Positions 9,762 through 18,623 are shown, counted from the first letter of the stretch. The stretch is 50,276 nucleotides of DNA from Halomicronema sp. CCY15110 (GCF_016888165.1 NZ_JACSWC010000182.1:1-50276); one strand, 5' to 3'. Numbers and translations: made by a program. The notes: generated by a model from the sequence alone, not told the origin.

Positions 9762-11465
9762 TTAGCCCACGGTTTCTTTTAGCGGGGCTGGGGTCGGCAT
9801 CGTCGCTTGCTGGTGCTGGACGATCGCTAACCCTTTTTCTAGGGCTTGCAGGCGATCGCTTAACCAGTGGTCATCCGGCACGAGCGACCCAATGCCCAAC
9901 TTTTCGAGTCGTCCTTGCACTTTACCCGTAGCGCCAACGATCATCACCTCACGGTGATCTTCCACCGCTTCTTTCACCGCATTTTCCAAAGCCAGGGAAG
10001 AGGTAACCCCCAATACGGGCACTTCACTCAAATCAAGGATCAGCACATCATAGGTGCCACTGGCATCGTGCTCTCGCGAAATAGCCTTGGCGACGCCAAA
10101 AATCATCGGTCCACTCAAGTGAAAGAGCAAGATGCGGCCATTGGCCTGATCGAGGATGGCCTTTTCCTCAGAAGAAAGGACAATTTGATCATCGGCATCC
10201 GTGATGGTTTTCACCGACTCGGTCTGCAACTCTTCGAGGCGGGCAATGGTGAGAATATTGGCAATAAATACACCCACGGCCACGGCGACCATCAGGTCCA
10301 CAAACACCGTCAACACGACGACACTGTAGACAATGCCAGCGGCCTTCCAAGAGATTTTGTGGACGCGCTTAAGGAAGCCCCAATCGATAATGTCGATGCC
10401 GACCTTGAGGACGATGCCCGCGAGGACGGCGAGGGGAATGCCTGAGGTCAGCGGCGCGGCCCACAGCACCACTACTAATAAAATCAAGGCGCGGCTGATG
10501 CCGGAGAGCGCGGTGCGACCTCCCGCTTGAATGTTCACCACGGTAGCGGTGGTTGCCCCGGAACCGGCGATGCCGCCGCACAGTCCGGTCACAATATTGG
10601 CGATGCCCTGACCAATCAACTCCTTGTTGGACTTGTGCTCATGGCGGGTCAGGCTGTCAGACACCAGGCACGTCAGCAGACAGTCGATGGAACCGACCAT
10701 GCCCAACACCATCGCGTTGACAAACATCAAGCGCAAATTGCCAGGGGTAAAGGTCGGGAACTGGAAATTGGGCAAACCGGGGGTGATTTCGCCAATCGTG
10801 GAGATGGTGCGAATATCAATATTGCGCAAGAAGAGTAAAGAAACGACGGTGCCAATCACGAGCGCGACTAGCTGAGGCGGCACATATTTTTTTAGCGTAT
10901 TGGGATAGAGGAATAAAATCGCCAGGGTCAAAACGCCGAGCCCCGTTTCCCAAGGACTGAGGTTCGCAATCAGGGTGGGAAAATTGGTGATGACGCCCCA
11001 CACGCCGCCGGTCGGCGTCTCTTGCCCGAGGAATGGCGCGATCTGCATAAAAATCAGAATCACCCCAATGCCCGTCATGAAGCCGGAGATGACGTTGTAG
11101 GGCAGCATCGTGATATAACGCCCTAGCTTCAGCAGGCCAAAGGCGATTTGGAATAGGCCCGCTAGCATCACTACGGTAAATGCCATGGCCAACCCATTTT
11201 CTGGATCGCTGGCAGTGGTGGCAGCAATGACGGCGGTGACAATCACCGTCATTGGGCCAGTGGGCTCGGAGATGAGACTCGGGGTGCCCCCAAAGAGGGC
11301 GGCAAAAAAGCCCACGAGAATCGCGCCCCAGAGGCCAGCGGCGGCTCCTGCCCCTGACGCGATCCCAAAGGCCAGGGCCATGGGCAAGGCGACGACCGCA
11401 GCAGTCAGTCCGCCGAGAATATCGCCCCGCAGGTTGCGGAAATTTATGCGGTTAGTAATAGCCAT
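9762..11465 (-). CDS. bicA: Na+-dependent bicarbonate transporter BicA (SulP family)
   Basis: A low-affinity, high-flux HCO3- importer of the plasma membrane and part of the CO2-concentrating mechanism. The sequence starts MAITNRINFRNLRGDILGGL, as in known BicA proteins. It shows the SulP core (LISEPTGPMTVIVTAVIA, MGSIDCLLT-like helix, SNKELIGQGIANI, VVNIQAGGRTALSG) and ends in a STAS domain from about residue 430 (QIVLSSEEKAILDQANGR, LHLSGPMIFGVAK). About 12-14 hydrophobic helices are visible. ATG 11465 is chosen by alignment to the family. Upstream in-frame ATGs exist at 11486 and 11525; the last overlaps the usp stop as TAATG and could serve coupled translation. It is the last gene of a sulP-usp-bicA operon. 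Confidence 0.92.
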   Translation of the reverse strand: MAITNRINFRNLRGDILGGLTAAVVALPMALAFGIASGAGAAAGLWGAILVGFFAALFGGTPSLISEPTGPMTVIVTAVIAATTASDPENGLAMAFTVVMLAGLFQIAFGLLKLGRYITMLPYNVISGFMTGIGVILIFMQIAPFLGQETPTGGVWGVITNFPTLIANLSPWETGLGVLTLAILFLYPNTLKKYVPPQLVALVIGTVVSLLFLRNIDIRTISTIGEITPGLPNFQFPTFTPGNLRLMFVNAMVLGMVGSIDCLLTCLVSDSLTRHEHKSNKELIGQGIANIVTGLCGGIAGSGATTATVVNIQAGGRTALSGISRALILLVVVLWAAPLTSGIPLAVLAGIVLKVGIDIIDWGFLKRVHKISWKAAGIVYSVVVLTVFVDLMVAVAVGVFIANILTIARLEELQTESVKTITDADDQIVLSSEEKAILDQANGRILLFHLSGPMIFGVAKAISREHDASGTYDVLILDLSEVPVLGVTSSLALENAVKEAVEDHREVMIVGATGKVQGRLEKLGIGSLVPDDHWLSDRLQALEKGLAIVQHQQATMPTPAPLKETVG

Positions 11466-11524
11466 GTTTTCATCATCAGTAGTCATAACCATAGTGAGCA
11501 AATGTGCGGGAGCGATCGTCCCCA

Positions 11525-12388
11525 TTAGCGAAATAGCAATATTGGCACCGGGCTACTCTGCAACAATTGCAGCGTGGTACTCCCGATAATCAGGCGACGA
11601 ATGCGGCTATGACCGTAGGCCCCCATCAGCAACAAATGCATGTGGTGAGCTTCGATATAGTGCGCGATCGCGACTTCTGGCACCCCTGGAATGAGGTGAC
11701 AAATCGGTTGCCATCCCGCCGCTTGCGCTTGCCGGTCGGCCTCCAGTAAGTGGGCCTGGGCTGTCTCATCATCCTCCTTTTTGCCAACGGTTACAATGTG
11801 TAGCTCCAATCCTTTAAACGCTGGCGAGGCCAAGAGAAAGGTCAGCATATTGTGCGCGCTGGGACTGCCGTCATAGGCCAGCAGCAGACGCTGAATCGGT
11901 TGATAATCCCGCGTCGTAATTAAACAGGGTTTGTGACTCGCGCGGACAATCCGCTCCACCTTAGTCCCCAGATGACCCTGGGCAAACTCAGCCGCTTCGC
12001 CCCGCTTGCCGAGCATGATTAAGTCAGCCTCGGCTTCAAAGTCGTGCAAAATATCGACCAAATAACCCGTCTCGTGGATGAGCTGGAGTTGTGTCACCCC
12101 GATCGCTTGCAGCTGCTGTTCCGCATCTTGCAAGATGAGCTGCGCTTTTTGGTGGTTGAGCTTGGCTCGCTCATGTTCGAGCTCGACCAACTGATGCAGC
12201 AGTTCGCGCGAGGCTCCCAGCCCGATCGCGCCACTGTAATTGCCTGTGGAAGCCACCTTTTGACTCCGAATGTCAGACACATACAACACATTCACTTGGG
12301 CTTGGAGTCGCGGGACGAGCCAGCCAGCATATTGATAGGCGCTTTGGGCAAAGACCGATCCATCCGTACATAGCAAGATTTGTTTCAT
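11525..12388 (-). CDS. Tandem universal stress protein (UspA family)
   Basis: Two UspA domains in one chain of 287 residues. Domain 1 starts MKQILLCTDGSVFAQSAYQYAG; domain 2 starts RLLLAYDGSPSAHNML near residue 167. The second domain keeps the nucleotide-binding motif G-x2-G-x9-G-(S/T) in GAYGHSRIRRLIIGST. The first has a looser version (GKRGEAAEFAQGHLGT), suggesting that ATP binding may be confined to the C-terminal half. It lies between two SulP transporter genes, 11 bases after the upstream one, and its stop overlaps an ATG of the bicA frame. The position suggests a regulatory partner of the transporters, but that is inference. Confidence 0.88.
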   Translation of the reverse strand: MKQILLCTDGSVFAQSAYQYAGWLVPRLQAQVNVLYVSDIRSQKVASTGNYSGAIGLGASRELLHQLVELEHERAKLNHQKAQLILQDAEQQLQAIGVTQLQLIHETGYLVDILHDFEAEADLIMLGKRGEAAEFAQGHLGTKVERIVRASHKPCLITTRDYQPIQRLLLAYDGSPSAHNMLTFLLASPAFKGLELHIVTVGKKEDDETAQAHLLEADRQAQAAGWQPICHLIPGVPEVAIAHYIEAHHMHLLLMGAYGHSRIRRLIIGSTTLQLLQSSPVPILLFR

Positions 12389-12399
12389 CGACTCTAGCT

Positions 12400-13899
12400 C
12401 TAGTGGTTCGCAGAATTCTGCTGGGCCTGGGGATCGTTGTGAGTCGCCAAGCGATTGAGCAGGGACTGACTCGCTTCGTTCACGCCCAAAAGTTCGACAT
12501 CGGCCCCGTGGCGGCGAAACTTGAGCACCACCCGATCAATCGCATTCACCGCCGACTGATCCCATAGATGGGCATGGCTGAAATCGACGATCACCCGCGC
12601 CAAATCCTCCTCAAAGTCGAACGCATTGAGAAAGTCTTCAACCGAGACAAAAAAGAGTTGTCCCCCAACTTTATACGTGCGTTCATCTCCATCGTGGCTC
12701 AACACCGAATCGACAAAGACCACTTGGGCAATTTTATTGGAAAAGAACACCGTACTTAAGGCAATGCCGATGATTACCCCGATCGCCAGATTGTGGGTGT
12801 AGACCGTGATCAATACCGTGGTCACCATCACCGCCGTTTCGCTCTTGGGAACGCGGCGAATATTTTTGATCGACGCCCAGTTAAACGTCCCAATCGACAC
12901 CATAATCATTACTGCCACCAGCGCCGCCATGGGAATCTGACTCACCCAGCGCCCCAGCACCAGAATAAAAAACAGCAGCAGCACCCCAGCGGAGAACGTC
13001 GAAAGGCGTTTACGGCCACCCGACTGAATATTGATCACCGACTGACCAATCATGGCGCATCCGGCCATGCCGCCAAAGCAACCCGTAATCATGTTGGCGA
13101 TGCCTTGACCCTTGGCTTCCCGGTTTTTATCGCTGGGGGTGTCCGTCAGTTCGTCCACCAGCGAGGCCGTCAGCAGCGACTCCAGCAGGCCGACGATCGC
13201 CAGCGTGGCCGCCACCGGCAGAATAATTTGCAGCGTTTCGAAGGTCAGAGGTACCTGCGGCAGCATGAAGATCGGCGGGGTGGTTGGCAACTCGCCCATA
13301 TCTCCCACGGTCGGCACATCCAGATTCAGCGTCATGGCGGCAGCCGTGAGTACCACGATCGCCACCAGCGGCGAAGGCACCAACTGCGTCACGCGCGGCA
13401 GCAAATAAATGATCGCCAGCCCGATCGCCACCATGACATACACCAGCCAAGACCCTCCCTGCAGCTGGGGCAACTGCGCCTGAAAGATCAGAATCGCCAG
13501 GGCATTTACAAACCCCACCATCACCGCTCGCGGCACAAACTTCATGTGCTTGCCCAGCTTCAGCACGCCAAAGATGATCTGCAAAATGCCGGTAAGAATG
13601 GTGGCGGCGAAGAGGTACTGCACCCCATGGTCTTTGACCAAATACACCATCAGCAGCGCCGTCGCCCCAGTCGCCGCTGAGATCAGACCGGGTCGCCCAC
13701 CAAAAATGGCGGTCACCACCGCAATGATGAATGAGGCATAGAGCCCCACCTTGGGATCGACTCCGGCAATGATAGAAAAGGCGATCGCTTCGGGAATCAA
13801 GGCCAACGCCACCACGGTTCCGGCCAACAAGTCGCGCGGCACGTTGGAAAACCAATCGCGTCGCAGTTGGGTGGCATTGAACCAGGTGCTCGTGGTCAC
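12400..13899 (-). CDS. SulP family anion transporter with STAS domain
   Basis: An inner-membrane transporter of 499 residues. The start is GTG 13899, chosen because AAGGAGAGG lies immediately upstream at ideal distance; a longer frame to 14004 lacks such support. The SulP core shows [38 protein letters not shown] and [26 protein letters not shown] cytoplasmic STAS domain occupies about residues 400-490 ([33 protein letters not shown]). It differs clearly from BicA downstream, lacking SEPTGPMT. Substrate is uncertain: sulfate, bicarbonate or another anion. First gene of the sulP-usp-bicA operon. Confidence 0.88.
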   Translation of the reverse strand: MTTSTWFNATQLRRDWFSNVPRDLLAGTVVALALIPEAIAFSIIAGVDPKVGLYASFIIAVVTAIFGGRPGLISAATGATALLMVYLVKDHGVQYLFAATILTGILQIIFGVLKLGKHMKFVPRAVMVGFVNALAILIFQAQLPQLQGGSWLVYVMVAIGLAIIYLLPRVTQLVPSPLVAIVVLTAAAMTLNLDVPTVGDMGELPTTPPIFMLPQVPLTFETLQIILPVAATLAIVGLLESLLTASLVDELTDTPSDKNREAKGQGIANMITGCFGGMAGCAMIGQSVINIQSGGRKRLSTFSAGVLLLFFILVLGRWVSQIPMAALVAVMIMVSIGTFNWASIKNIRRVPKSETAVMVTTVLITVYTHNLAIGVIIGIALSTVFFSNKIAQVVFVDSVLSHDGDERTYKVGGQLFFVSVEDFLNAFDFEEDLARVIVDFSHAHLWDQSAVNAIDRVVLKFRRHGADVELLGVNEASQSLLNRLATHNDPQAQQNSANH

Positions 13900-14310
13900 A
13901 GACCTCTCCTTAGCAAAATTATCCAACGTCAGGTTAGCGGCGATCGCGCCCGACATCCAGCGGGCGATCGCGACGACGACGGACTCAACGTGACCGATGG
14001 CCACCCGTCTCTGATCAGACTCAGGCCATCACAACGCCATCAAGATTGAGCGCATGATATCAAAACGATTGAGTCAGACCACGGTAACACCACGATACCG
14101 GACACCTGGGGCATTGCCTCAACTCGCCAGCGATATTGGACGGGGCGGGGCGGGCTGAGGGCGGGCGATCGCGGGGATGATATCGCCGTACACCGCCTCC
14201 GGTACTAGCGTGATCACAAGCCCTGACTCCGGCATCGCGATCGCCAACATCTAGTCAAGTCCGGAGCTGCAAGCGGCATCGCGACAAATTTCAACCTCAA
14301 CCCCGCTAGT
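13900..14310. other. Intergenic region upstream of the sulP-usp-bicA operon
   Basis: Contains the ribosome site of the sulP gene (AAGGAGAGG, about 13902-13911), many HIP1-like GCGATCGC cores and GC-rich spacer. No gene or clear promoter could be recognised. Confidence 0.4.
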
Positions 14311-14443
14311 GATCGCCATGCGCCACAAAAGCGACCCATCATCCCCCAATTCCCAACCGGGTGACTAGCCATAAAACTGCCAATACCCCTGAACATAAAG
14401 CGTATTGACTAAGAGCAGTAGGCCCCGTCCCCAGCGCGATCGC
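14311..14443 (-). pseudogene. Duplicated 3' end of the 15230-15790 membrane protein gene
   Basis: About 133 bases closely match 15180-15308. In the minus-strand frame ending at 14365 it encodes RSRWGRGLLLLVNTLYVQGYW-type sequence and a stop, paralleling the last ~26 codons of the downstream gene. The matching continues some 54 bases past the stop. It lies 31 bases past the end of vapC. It is a remnant, not a functional gene. Confidence 0.8.
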
Positions 14444-14474
14444 CCAATGCAAAGGCTCATTCACGTCTGACCAG

Positions 14475-14861
14475 TTACCAAAGCCTTTCGCAGTCATACT
14501 GAGCAAAAGCCGGATCTTTGGATACCAGCGTTGCAGCCTCAACCCGACCCTGAGCAATGAGTAGTCGATCAAACGGGTCTTTGTGATGCCAGGGCAACTG
14601 CTCTAGCTCAATAATGTGAGCCAGGGTAATGGGAAGAATCACCACACCGTTCTGGGTTTCCTGTCGTTGAACAACATTCAGCAAAGGTTCTTGCAACTCC
14701 AGCTTGCCCAAATGCGATTTGATCTGAATTTCCCAAATGCTCACCAGGCTGAGCAAGACCTCATTGTTGGAGTCCTTCAATGCATCCAACGTACCCGCAG
14801 GAATTTGACTCGATTGACTGTCCCACCAGATAAACGTGTGGGTATCCATCAAAAGCTTCAT
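14475..14861 (-). CDS. PIN-domain toxin, VapC-like ribonuclease
   Basis: A 128-residue PIN-domain protein, usual size for VapC toxins, which are Mg2+-dependent RNases. Acidic residues expected at the active site are Asp6 in MKLLMDTHTFIWW, Glu in SIWEIQIK, and two Asp in HKDPFDRLLIAQ, with a later Asp in SKDPAFAQYD. The gene overlaps the upstream antitoxin by four bases (ATGA), a common arrangement for toxin-antitoxin pairs. It closely resembles cyanobacterial PIN proteins of this class (WHHKDPFDR). The RNA target is unknown. Confidence 0.85.
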   Translation of the reverse strand: MKLLMDTHTFIWWDSQSSQIPAGTLDALKDSNNEVLLSLVSIWEIQIKSHLGKLELQEPLLNVVQRQETQNGVVILPITLAHIIELEQLPWHHKDPFDRLLIAQGRVEAATLVSKDPAFAQYDCERLW

Positions 14862-15079
14862 CCTTCACCGAGCCAAAAGCTATCAGGCAACGGCTCATCA
14901 AAATCGTCAGCAACGCAGAATGCCCCTGGATGCAGATCTGGTTGGCGCTGTTGTGATAATTGACTGTCATGCTGAGTCGGCATTTTAGTTTCAGCCCACT
15001 GCAACAAACGAGTGGCTAGATGAAGCTGCTCTTGCCAACTCAATCGTTGAGCTTCTTGTATGAGTTCTTGTAAGGTCAT
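14858..15079 (-). CDS. Putative antitoxin partner of the PIN toxin
   Basis: A 73-residue protein that starts MTLQELIQEAQRLSWQEQLHLA. The N-terminal helix-rich segment resembles the DUF2281-type or related VapB-like antitoxins that begin with short helical dimerisation units. The C-terminal part is acidic and probably disordered (DDFDEPLPDSFWLGEG), as expected for a toxin-binding tail. ATG 15079 is used, with GGGAG upstream; the preceding TTG is less likely. It overlaps the toxin gene by four bases. Confidence 0.75.
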   Translation of the reverse strand: MTLQELIQEAQRLSWQEQLHLATRLLQWAETKMPTQHDSQLSQQRQPDLHPGAFCVADDFDEPLPDSFWLGEG

Positions 15080-15179
15080 CAAGGCTCCCTCAACCGATCA
15101 TTTCTAGGGTAGCTGAGCCGGAGAGAATATCGATGCTCGTTAAGACATCCAGGGTGAAGATTCCTTCAGTGCCACTCGC

Positions 15180-15308
15180 GATCGCCATACATCCGGCGAC
15201 CCATCAGCCCCCCACTCCCCCCGGGACGACTAGCCATAAAACTGCCAATACCCACCGACATAGACCGTGTTGACCAGGAGTAGCAGGCTCCGCCCCCAGC
15301 GCGATCGC
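15180..15308 (-). repeat. Second copy of the ~130-bp direct repeat flanking vapBC
   Basis: Matches 14311-14443 with scattered substitutions. The run shared around the stop codon (GACTAGCCATAAAACTGCCA) is identical. This copy belongs to the 3' end of the intact gene at 15230-15790. Confidence 0.8.
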
Positions 15309-15790
15309 ACCCGCCGCCACAACACGACACTCGCCACCAGCACCAGGGCGAGTTCAGCGAGCGCCCCATAATTACCATGATGGTCAGCGTCCCAATACGA
15401 CACCGGGCTGATGAAGCGGTAATCACTCAACGGCCAAAAATGCTGGTGGGCGTCCTCATGGTGCAGAGGCAAATCTTCTAAATGGTGCAACAAGGCACTG
15501 GCTGACAAGGCCACCCCGCCCGGCGATTTGGCCCAGAGAAACCAGCCGATGCCCACCAGGGCCAGGGGAATGGAGTTGCCGATCGCAAAAATACCCTGCC
15601 AAACGGGGGTGTAATACGCCTCGTTCCAAATCACCTGTTCTGGCAGGCCCATGACTTTGGCCCAGCCGTAAAAGACAAAGATGGCGGCATCGGGCAACCA
15701 ACTGCCAACAATAATCGGCCAGGTGCAGCCCTTGAGCTGACCCCGGTCTAAAATCGCTAAATTGAGAATACTGTGACTGGGAGTATTCAT
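15230..15790 (-). CDS. Conserved membrane protein, possibly YdjM-like metal-dependent hydrolase family
   Basis: A 186-residue protein with about four hydrophobic helices. It is strikingly rich in His and Asp: MNTPSHSILNLAILD, then GSWLPDAAIFVFYGW, then HHLEDLPLHHEDAHQHFWPLSD in the middle. The pattern of an early His, a GSWLPD Asp and a central H/D cluster with WPLS resembles integral-membrane putative metal hydrolases of the YdjM group. Activity is unproven. It starts only 12 bases from the divergent cysteine desulfurase gene. Its last ~26 codons are duplicated beyond vapC. Confidence 0.7.
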   Translation of the reverse strand: MNTPSHSILNLAILDRGQLKGCTWPIIVGSWLPDAAIFVFYGWAKVMGLPEQVIWNEAYYTPVWQGIFAIGNSIPLALVGIGWFLWAKSPGGVALSASALLHHLEDLPLHHEDAHQHFWPLSDYRFISPVSYWDADHHGNYGALAELALVLVASVVLWRRVRSRWGRSLLLLVNTVYVGGYWQFYG

Positions 15791-15802
15791 CTCGGTTTTG
15801 CC

Positions 15803-16987
15803 ATGGCGCGACCCTCTCGACCGGTTTATTTAGATTGCCATGCCACGACGCCCGTCGATCCGCTAGTGATGGCGGCGATGCTGCCGTTTTTTACCGAGCA
15901 TTTTGGTAATCCGGCCAGCGTCGGCCACCTTTACGGTTGGGAAGCCGAGGCCGCTGTGCAGCGATCGCGCGAAATCATCGCCGCTGGCCTGAACGCGACC
16001 CCCACCGAAATTGTCTTCACCAGCGGTGCCACGGAGGCCAATAACCTAGCTATTAAAGGCGTTGCCGAAGCGTATTTCAGCCAAGGTCGGCACATTGTCA
16101 CCGTGGCGACGGAGCATAGCGCTGTGCTGGATCCCTGTCGCTACTTAGAGGGCTTGGGCTTTGAGGTCACCTATCTGCCCGTCGGGCCGGATGGACTCAT
16201 TGATGTGGCAGAACTGGCGCGATCGCTGCGGGATGACACGATCCTCGTTTCCGTCATGGCGGCGAATAATGAAATCGGCGTGTTGCAGCCTTTGGCTGAG
16301 ATTGGGCAATGCTGTCACGACCGGGGCGTCCTGTTCCATACGGACGCGGCCCAAGCGATCGGCAAAATTGACCTGGATGTGCAAGCCCAGCACATCGATT
16401 TGCTTTCCTGCACCGCCCACAAAGTCTACGGCCCCAAAGGCATTGGGGCGCTGTATGTGCGTCAGCGCCAGCCCCGCGTCAACCTGGCGGCGCAACTGCA
16501 CGGGGGCGGTCACGAACGGGGACGGCGATCGGGCACGCTCTACACTCCACAAATTGTCGGTTTGGGCAAAGCCCTGGAGTTAGCGTGGGCCAACCAAGCG
16601 AGCGAGCAAGCCCGGTTAGGGGCCATGCGCGATCGCCTCTGGCAGGCCCTGCAAGCTTTACCAGGGGTGCAGCTAAACGGTCACCCTACCCAGCGCCTCG
16701 CCCACAATCTCAACATCAGCGTCGCCGGGGTGGATGGCCAAGCCCTGCTCTTGGGGCTGAAAAATGTCGTCGCCCTTTCCTCCGGGGCCGCTTGCAGTTC
16801 TACCAGCACCGCGCCTTCTCACGTGCTCAAAGCGATCGGTCACACCGATGCCCTCGCCTATGCCTCCCTCCGGTTTGGCCTCGGTCGCTTCAATACCCCA
16901 GCCGAAATCGACCAGGTGGCCCAAGCTTGCTGCGACACGATTACCGCCCTGCGTTCCCGAAGCAGCATTCAGCCAGCCGTAAAATAG
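15803..16987 (+). CDS. Cysteine desulfurase (IscS/NifS class)
   Basis: A PLP enzyme that takes sulfur from cysteine for Fe-S clusters and thiolation. The start MARPSRPVYLDCHATTPVDP is typical. The PLP-binding Lys207 lies in SCTAHKVYGPKG; the mobile catalytic Cys331 lies in SSGAACSSTST. ATEANNLAIKG and EHSAVLDPC, with HTDAAQAIGK, complete the class V aminotransferase signature. The long loop around the catalytic Cys is the group I (IscS/NifS) form. Length 394 residues. ATG 15803 is preferred to a GTG at 15773, which would overlap the divergent gene. No scaffold genes are adjacent. Confidence 0.9.
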   Translation: MARPSRPVYLDCHATTPVDPLVMAAMLPFFTEHFGNPASVGHLYGWEAEAAVQRSREIIAAGLNATPTEIVFTSGATEANNLAIKGVAEAYFSQGRHIVTVATEHSAVLDPCRYLEGLGFEVTYLPVGPDGLIDVAELARSLRDDTILVSVMAANNEIGVLQPLAEIGQCCHDRGVLFHTDAAQAIGKIDLDVQAQHIDLLSCTAHKVYGPKGIGALYVRQRQPRVNLAAQLHGGGHERGRRSGTLYTPQIVGLGKALELAWANQASEQARLGAMRDRLWQALQALPGVQLNGHPTQRLAHNLNISVAGVDGQALLLGLKNVVALSSGAACSSTSTAPSHVLKAIGHTDALAYASLRFGLGRFNTPAEIDQVAQACCDTITALRSRSSIQPAVK

Positions 16988-17180
16988 CGACGACCGATCG
17001 CCTTGACTGATTAAGCCGCTGTCTCATCAGTCTGGCGATCTCATTCCTGGCGACGAATAGTGATGCTTTCATCTTGAGAAATCACCTAAGCTATTCTTCG
17101 AGGTGCCCACTGGCAAAGCTTGGTTTCGCCCAGCATTTGCCAGCGGCAACACTCCAAACATCGCCTCTTTCCGTGATTTC

Positions 17181-17876
17181 ATGACCCTAAAAGACCAACT
17201 CATTCAAGAAATTGAGGGCGTCGCCGACCCCGTGCTGGGCCAAGTGCTCGATTTTTTACAGTTTCTGAAAACGAAGCAGGGCAGCACTTCCAGCCATCCA
17301 GAGGCAGGCCCCTCAGAGGTCGCGACGAAGACAGCGACCACACCTGACACCGGGGCAGCAGACTCCTTGCCTGCCATCCATGCGATTTACACCGATGGGG
17401 CTTGCTCTGGCAATCCTGGGCCGGGGGGCTGGGGCACGGTACTGTATTTCACGGACGGCTCCGTCCATGAGTTGGGAGGGCGCGCCACCCAAACGACCAA
17501 CAACCGGATGGAAATGCAGGCGGCGATCGCGGGGCTGCAAGCCCTCATCGCCATGGGGCAAACCACCCCAGTGGAACTATTCACCGACAGTGAGTACGTC
17601 AAAAAAGGCATCACTCAGTGGATTAGTGGTTGGAAACGGCGGGATTGGCAAACCTCCGCCAAAAAACCCGTTCTCAACAAAGACTTGTGGCAAGAATTAG
17701 ACGCCGTCAATCAGGCGGCCAAGCAACAAACGGGAGCCCCCATCCAGTGGACATATGTACGCGGTCATACCGGAAATGTCGGGAATGAGCGGTGTGATGA
17801 AATTGCCCGGGCTTTTTCTCAAAACCAAACCATGGCGCTACAGCGACATCCCAAAGCAGCGGATTTAGCCATTTGA
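17181..17876 (+). CDS. rnhA: Ribonuclease HI with N-terminal DUF2281-like extension
   Basis: Cleaves RNA in RNA-DNA hybrids. The catalytic carboxylates are visible: Asp72 in YTDGACSGNPGPGGWG, Glu111 in NRMEMQAA, Asp136 in LFTDSEYV and Asp206 in ERCDEIA; His in VRGHTGNVGNE is also present. Ahead of this RNase H domain (from ~68) are about 34 residues, MTLKDQLIQEIEGVADPVLG and on to FLKTKQ, followed by a Ser/Thr/Pro-rich linker. This start resembles the DUF2281 helical unit found in antitoxin-like proteins. ATG 17181 opens that domain; an upstream GTG (17103) is less likely. Length 231 residues versus ~155 for the E. coli enzyme. Confidence 0.9.
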   Translation: MTLKDQLIQEIEGVADPVLGQVLDFLQFLKTKQGSTSSHPEAGPSEVATKTATTPDTGAADSLPAIHAIYTDGACSGNPGPGGWGTVLYFTDGSVHELGGRATQTTNNRMEMQAAIAGLQALIAMGQTTPVELFTDSEYVKKGITQWISGWKRRDWQTSAKKPVLNKDLWQELDAVNQAAKQQTGAPIQWTYVRGHTGNVGNERCDEIARAFSQNQTMALQRHPKAADLAI

Positions 17877-17995
17877 TCTCCTCTCCGTGAATAATAGATA
17901 TTTGTCTTTTGTTAAGCAATAAATGATTGATGCAATTAAGCGGGCCTTTTTCAGCAAAAGGCATAAAATAGAGGCGAGTTTTCTAAAGGAACATA

Positions 17996-18277
17996 ATGGC
18001 TGATTCAGGGGTTAACGACGCCATCGAAACCACCGAGAATTTACCCCGTGAGGCGCGAGTTACACAGCTACGCAACATGATCGATACGCTGCATATTGCT
18101 GATGCGATCGCGAAAGAAGGTTACTTGATCACCAGCTCTGAGTTGGCCGACCTGATGGATGTGAACGCCAGCGCCGTTACCAGCCGGGGTGAATATTGGG
18201 CTTGGCGTAACTGGTCAGTGTCGCGGGTGCGCCGCGAAGGCAACCAAATTCTCTGGCAGCTAGAGCGGTTAGACTAA
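17996..18277 (+). CDS. Conserved hypothetical protein with HTH-like segment
   Basis: A 93-residue soluble protein. AAAGGA lies just before ATG 17996, a clear ribosome site. The central part GYLITSSELADLMDVNASAV looks like a winged or simple helix-turn-helix: helix, turn, then the would-be recognition helix. The C-terminus RREGNQILWQLERLD resembles a wing or strand. A DNA-binding role is therefore possible but unproven. It lies 119 bases after rnhA on the same strand. No family name is recognised. Confidence 0.7.
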   Translation: MADSGVNDAIETTENLPREARVTQLRNMIDTLHIADAIAKEGYLITSSELADLMDVNASAVTSRGEYWAWRNWSVSRVRREGNQILWQLERLD

Positions 18278-18344
18278 ACGTTCACAATACCTGCCCCACC
18301 AGCGCCCTGCAGCTGTCGTTGAAATGGGCGATCGCCCACAGCGT

Positions 18345-18479
18345 CTACTTGTTGGGGCGAGTTCGATACACCTGAAACGCGATTAGCCCCACTAGGCCCA
18401 AAAAGAAAATGGCGGCGGACATGTCGGCTGGGCTACCCGGCAGCGGCAAATATAAAATAACCGTATTGTGGAAAATCAT
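18345..18479 (-). CDS. Possible 44-residue single-span membrane protein
   Basis: A minus-strand frame starts MIFHNTVILYLPLPGSPAD. It contains one hydrophobic helix (MSAAIFFLGLVGLIAFQVY) and ends with a positively charged tail RTRPNK, suggesting an N-out/C-in helix. An internal Met at codon 20 would leave just the helix. No good ribosome site precedes either Met. The shape matches the many tiny membrane subunits in cyanobacteria, but none is recognised. Confidence 0.4.
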   Translation of the reverse strand: MIFHNTVILYLPLPGSPADMSAAIFFLGLVGLIAFQVYRTRPNK

Positions 18480-18623
18480 AGGGAGTGCTGGCAATTGTTT
18501 GGGCTGACCACCTGACCGTAACAAACTGTTCCGCTCAATTCACTCGCACCGCTCACTTTGCCACGGCAAATCAGCGCACTACTTTTGTTCAGATATCTCC
18601 CCTGTCGGCTTCAGCGTAAACCC

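Noticed and set aside
12793-13680. Plus-strand 295-codon His/Arg-rich frame opposite the SulP gene
   Set aside because: Antisense shadow produced by GC-rich hydrophobic codons of the transporter.
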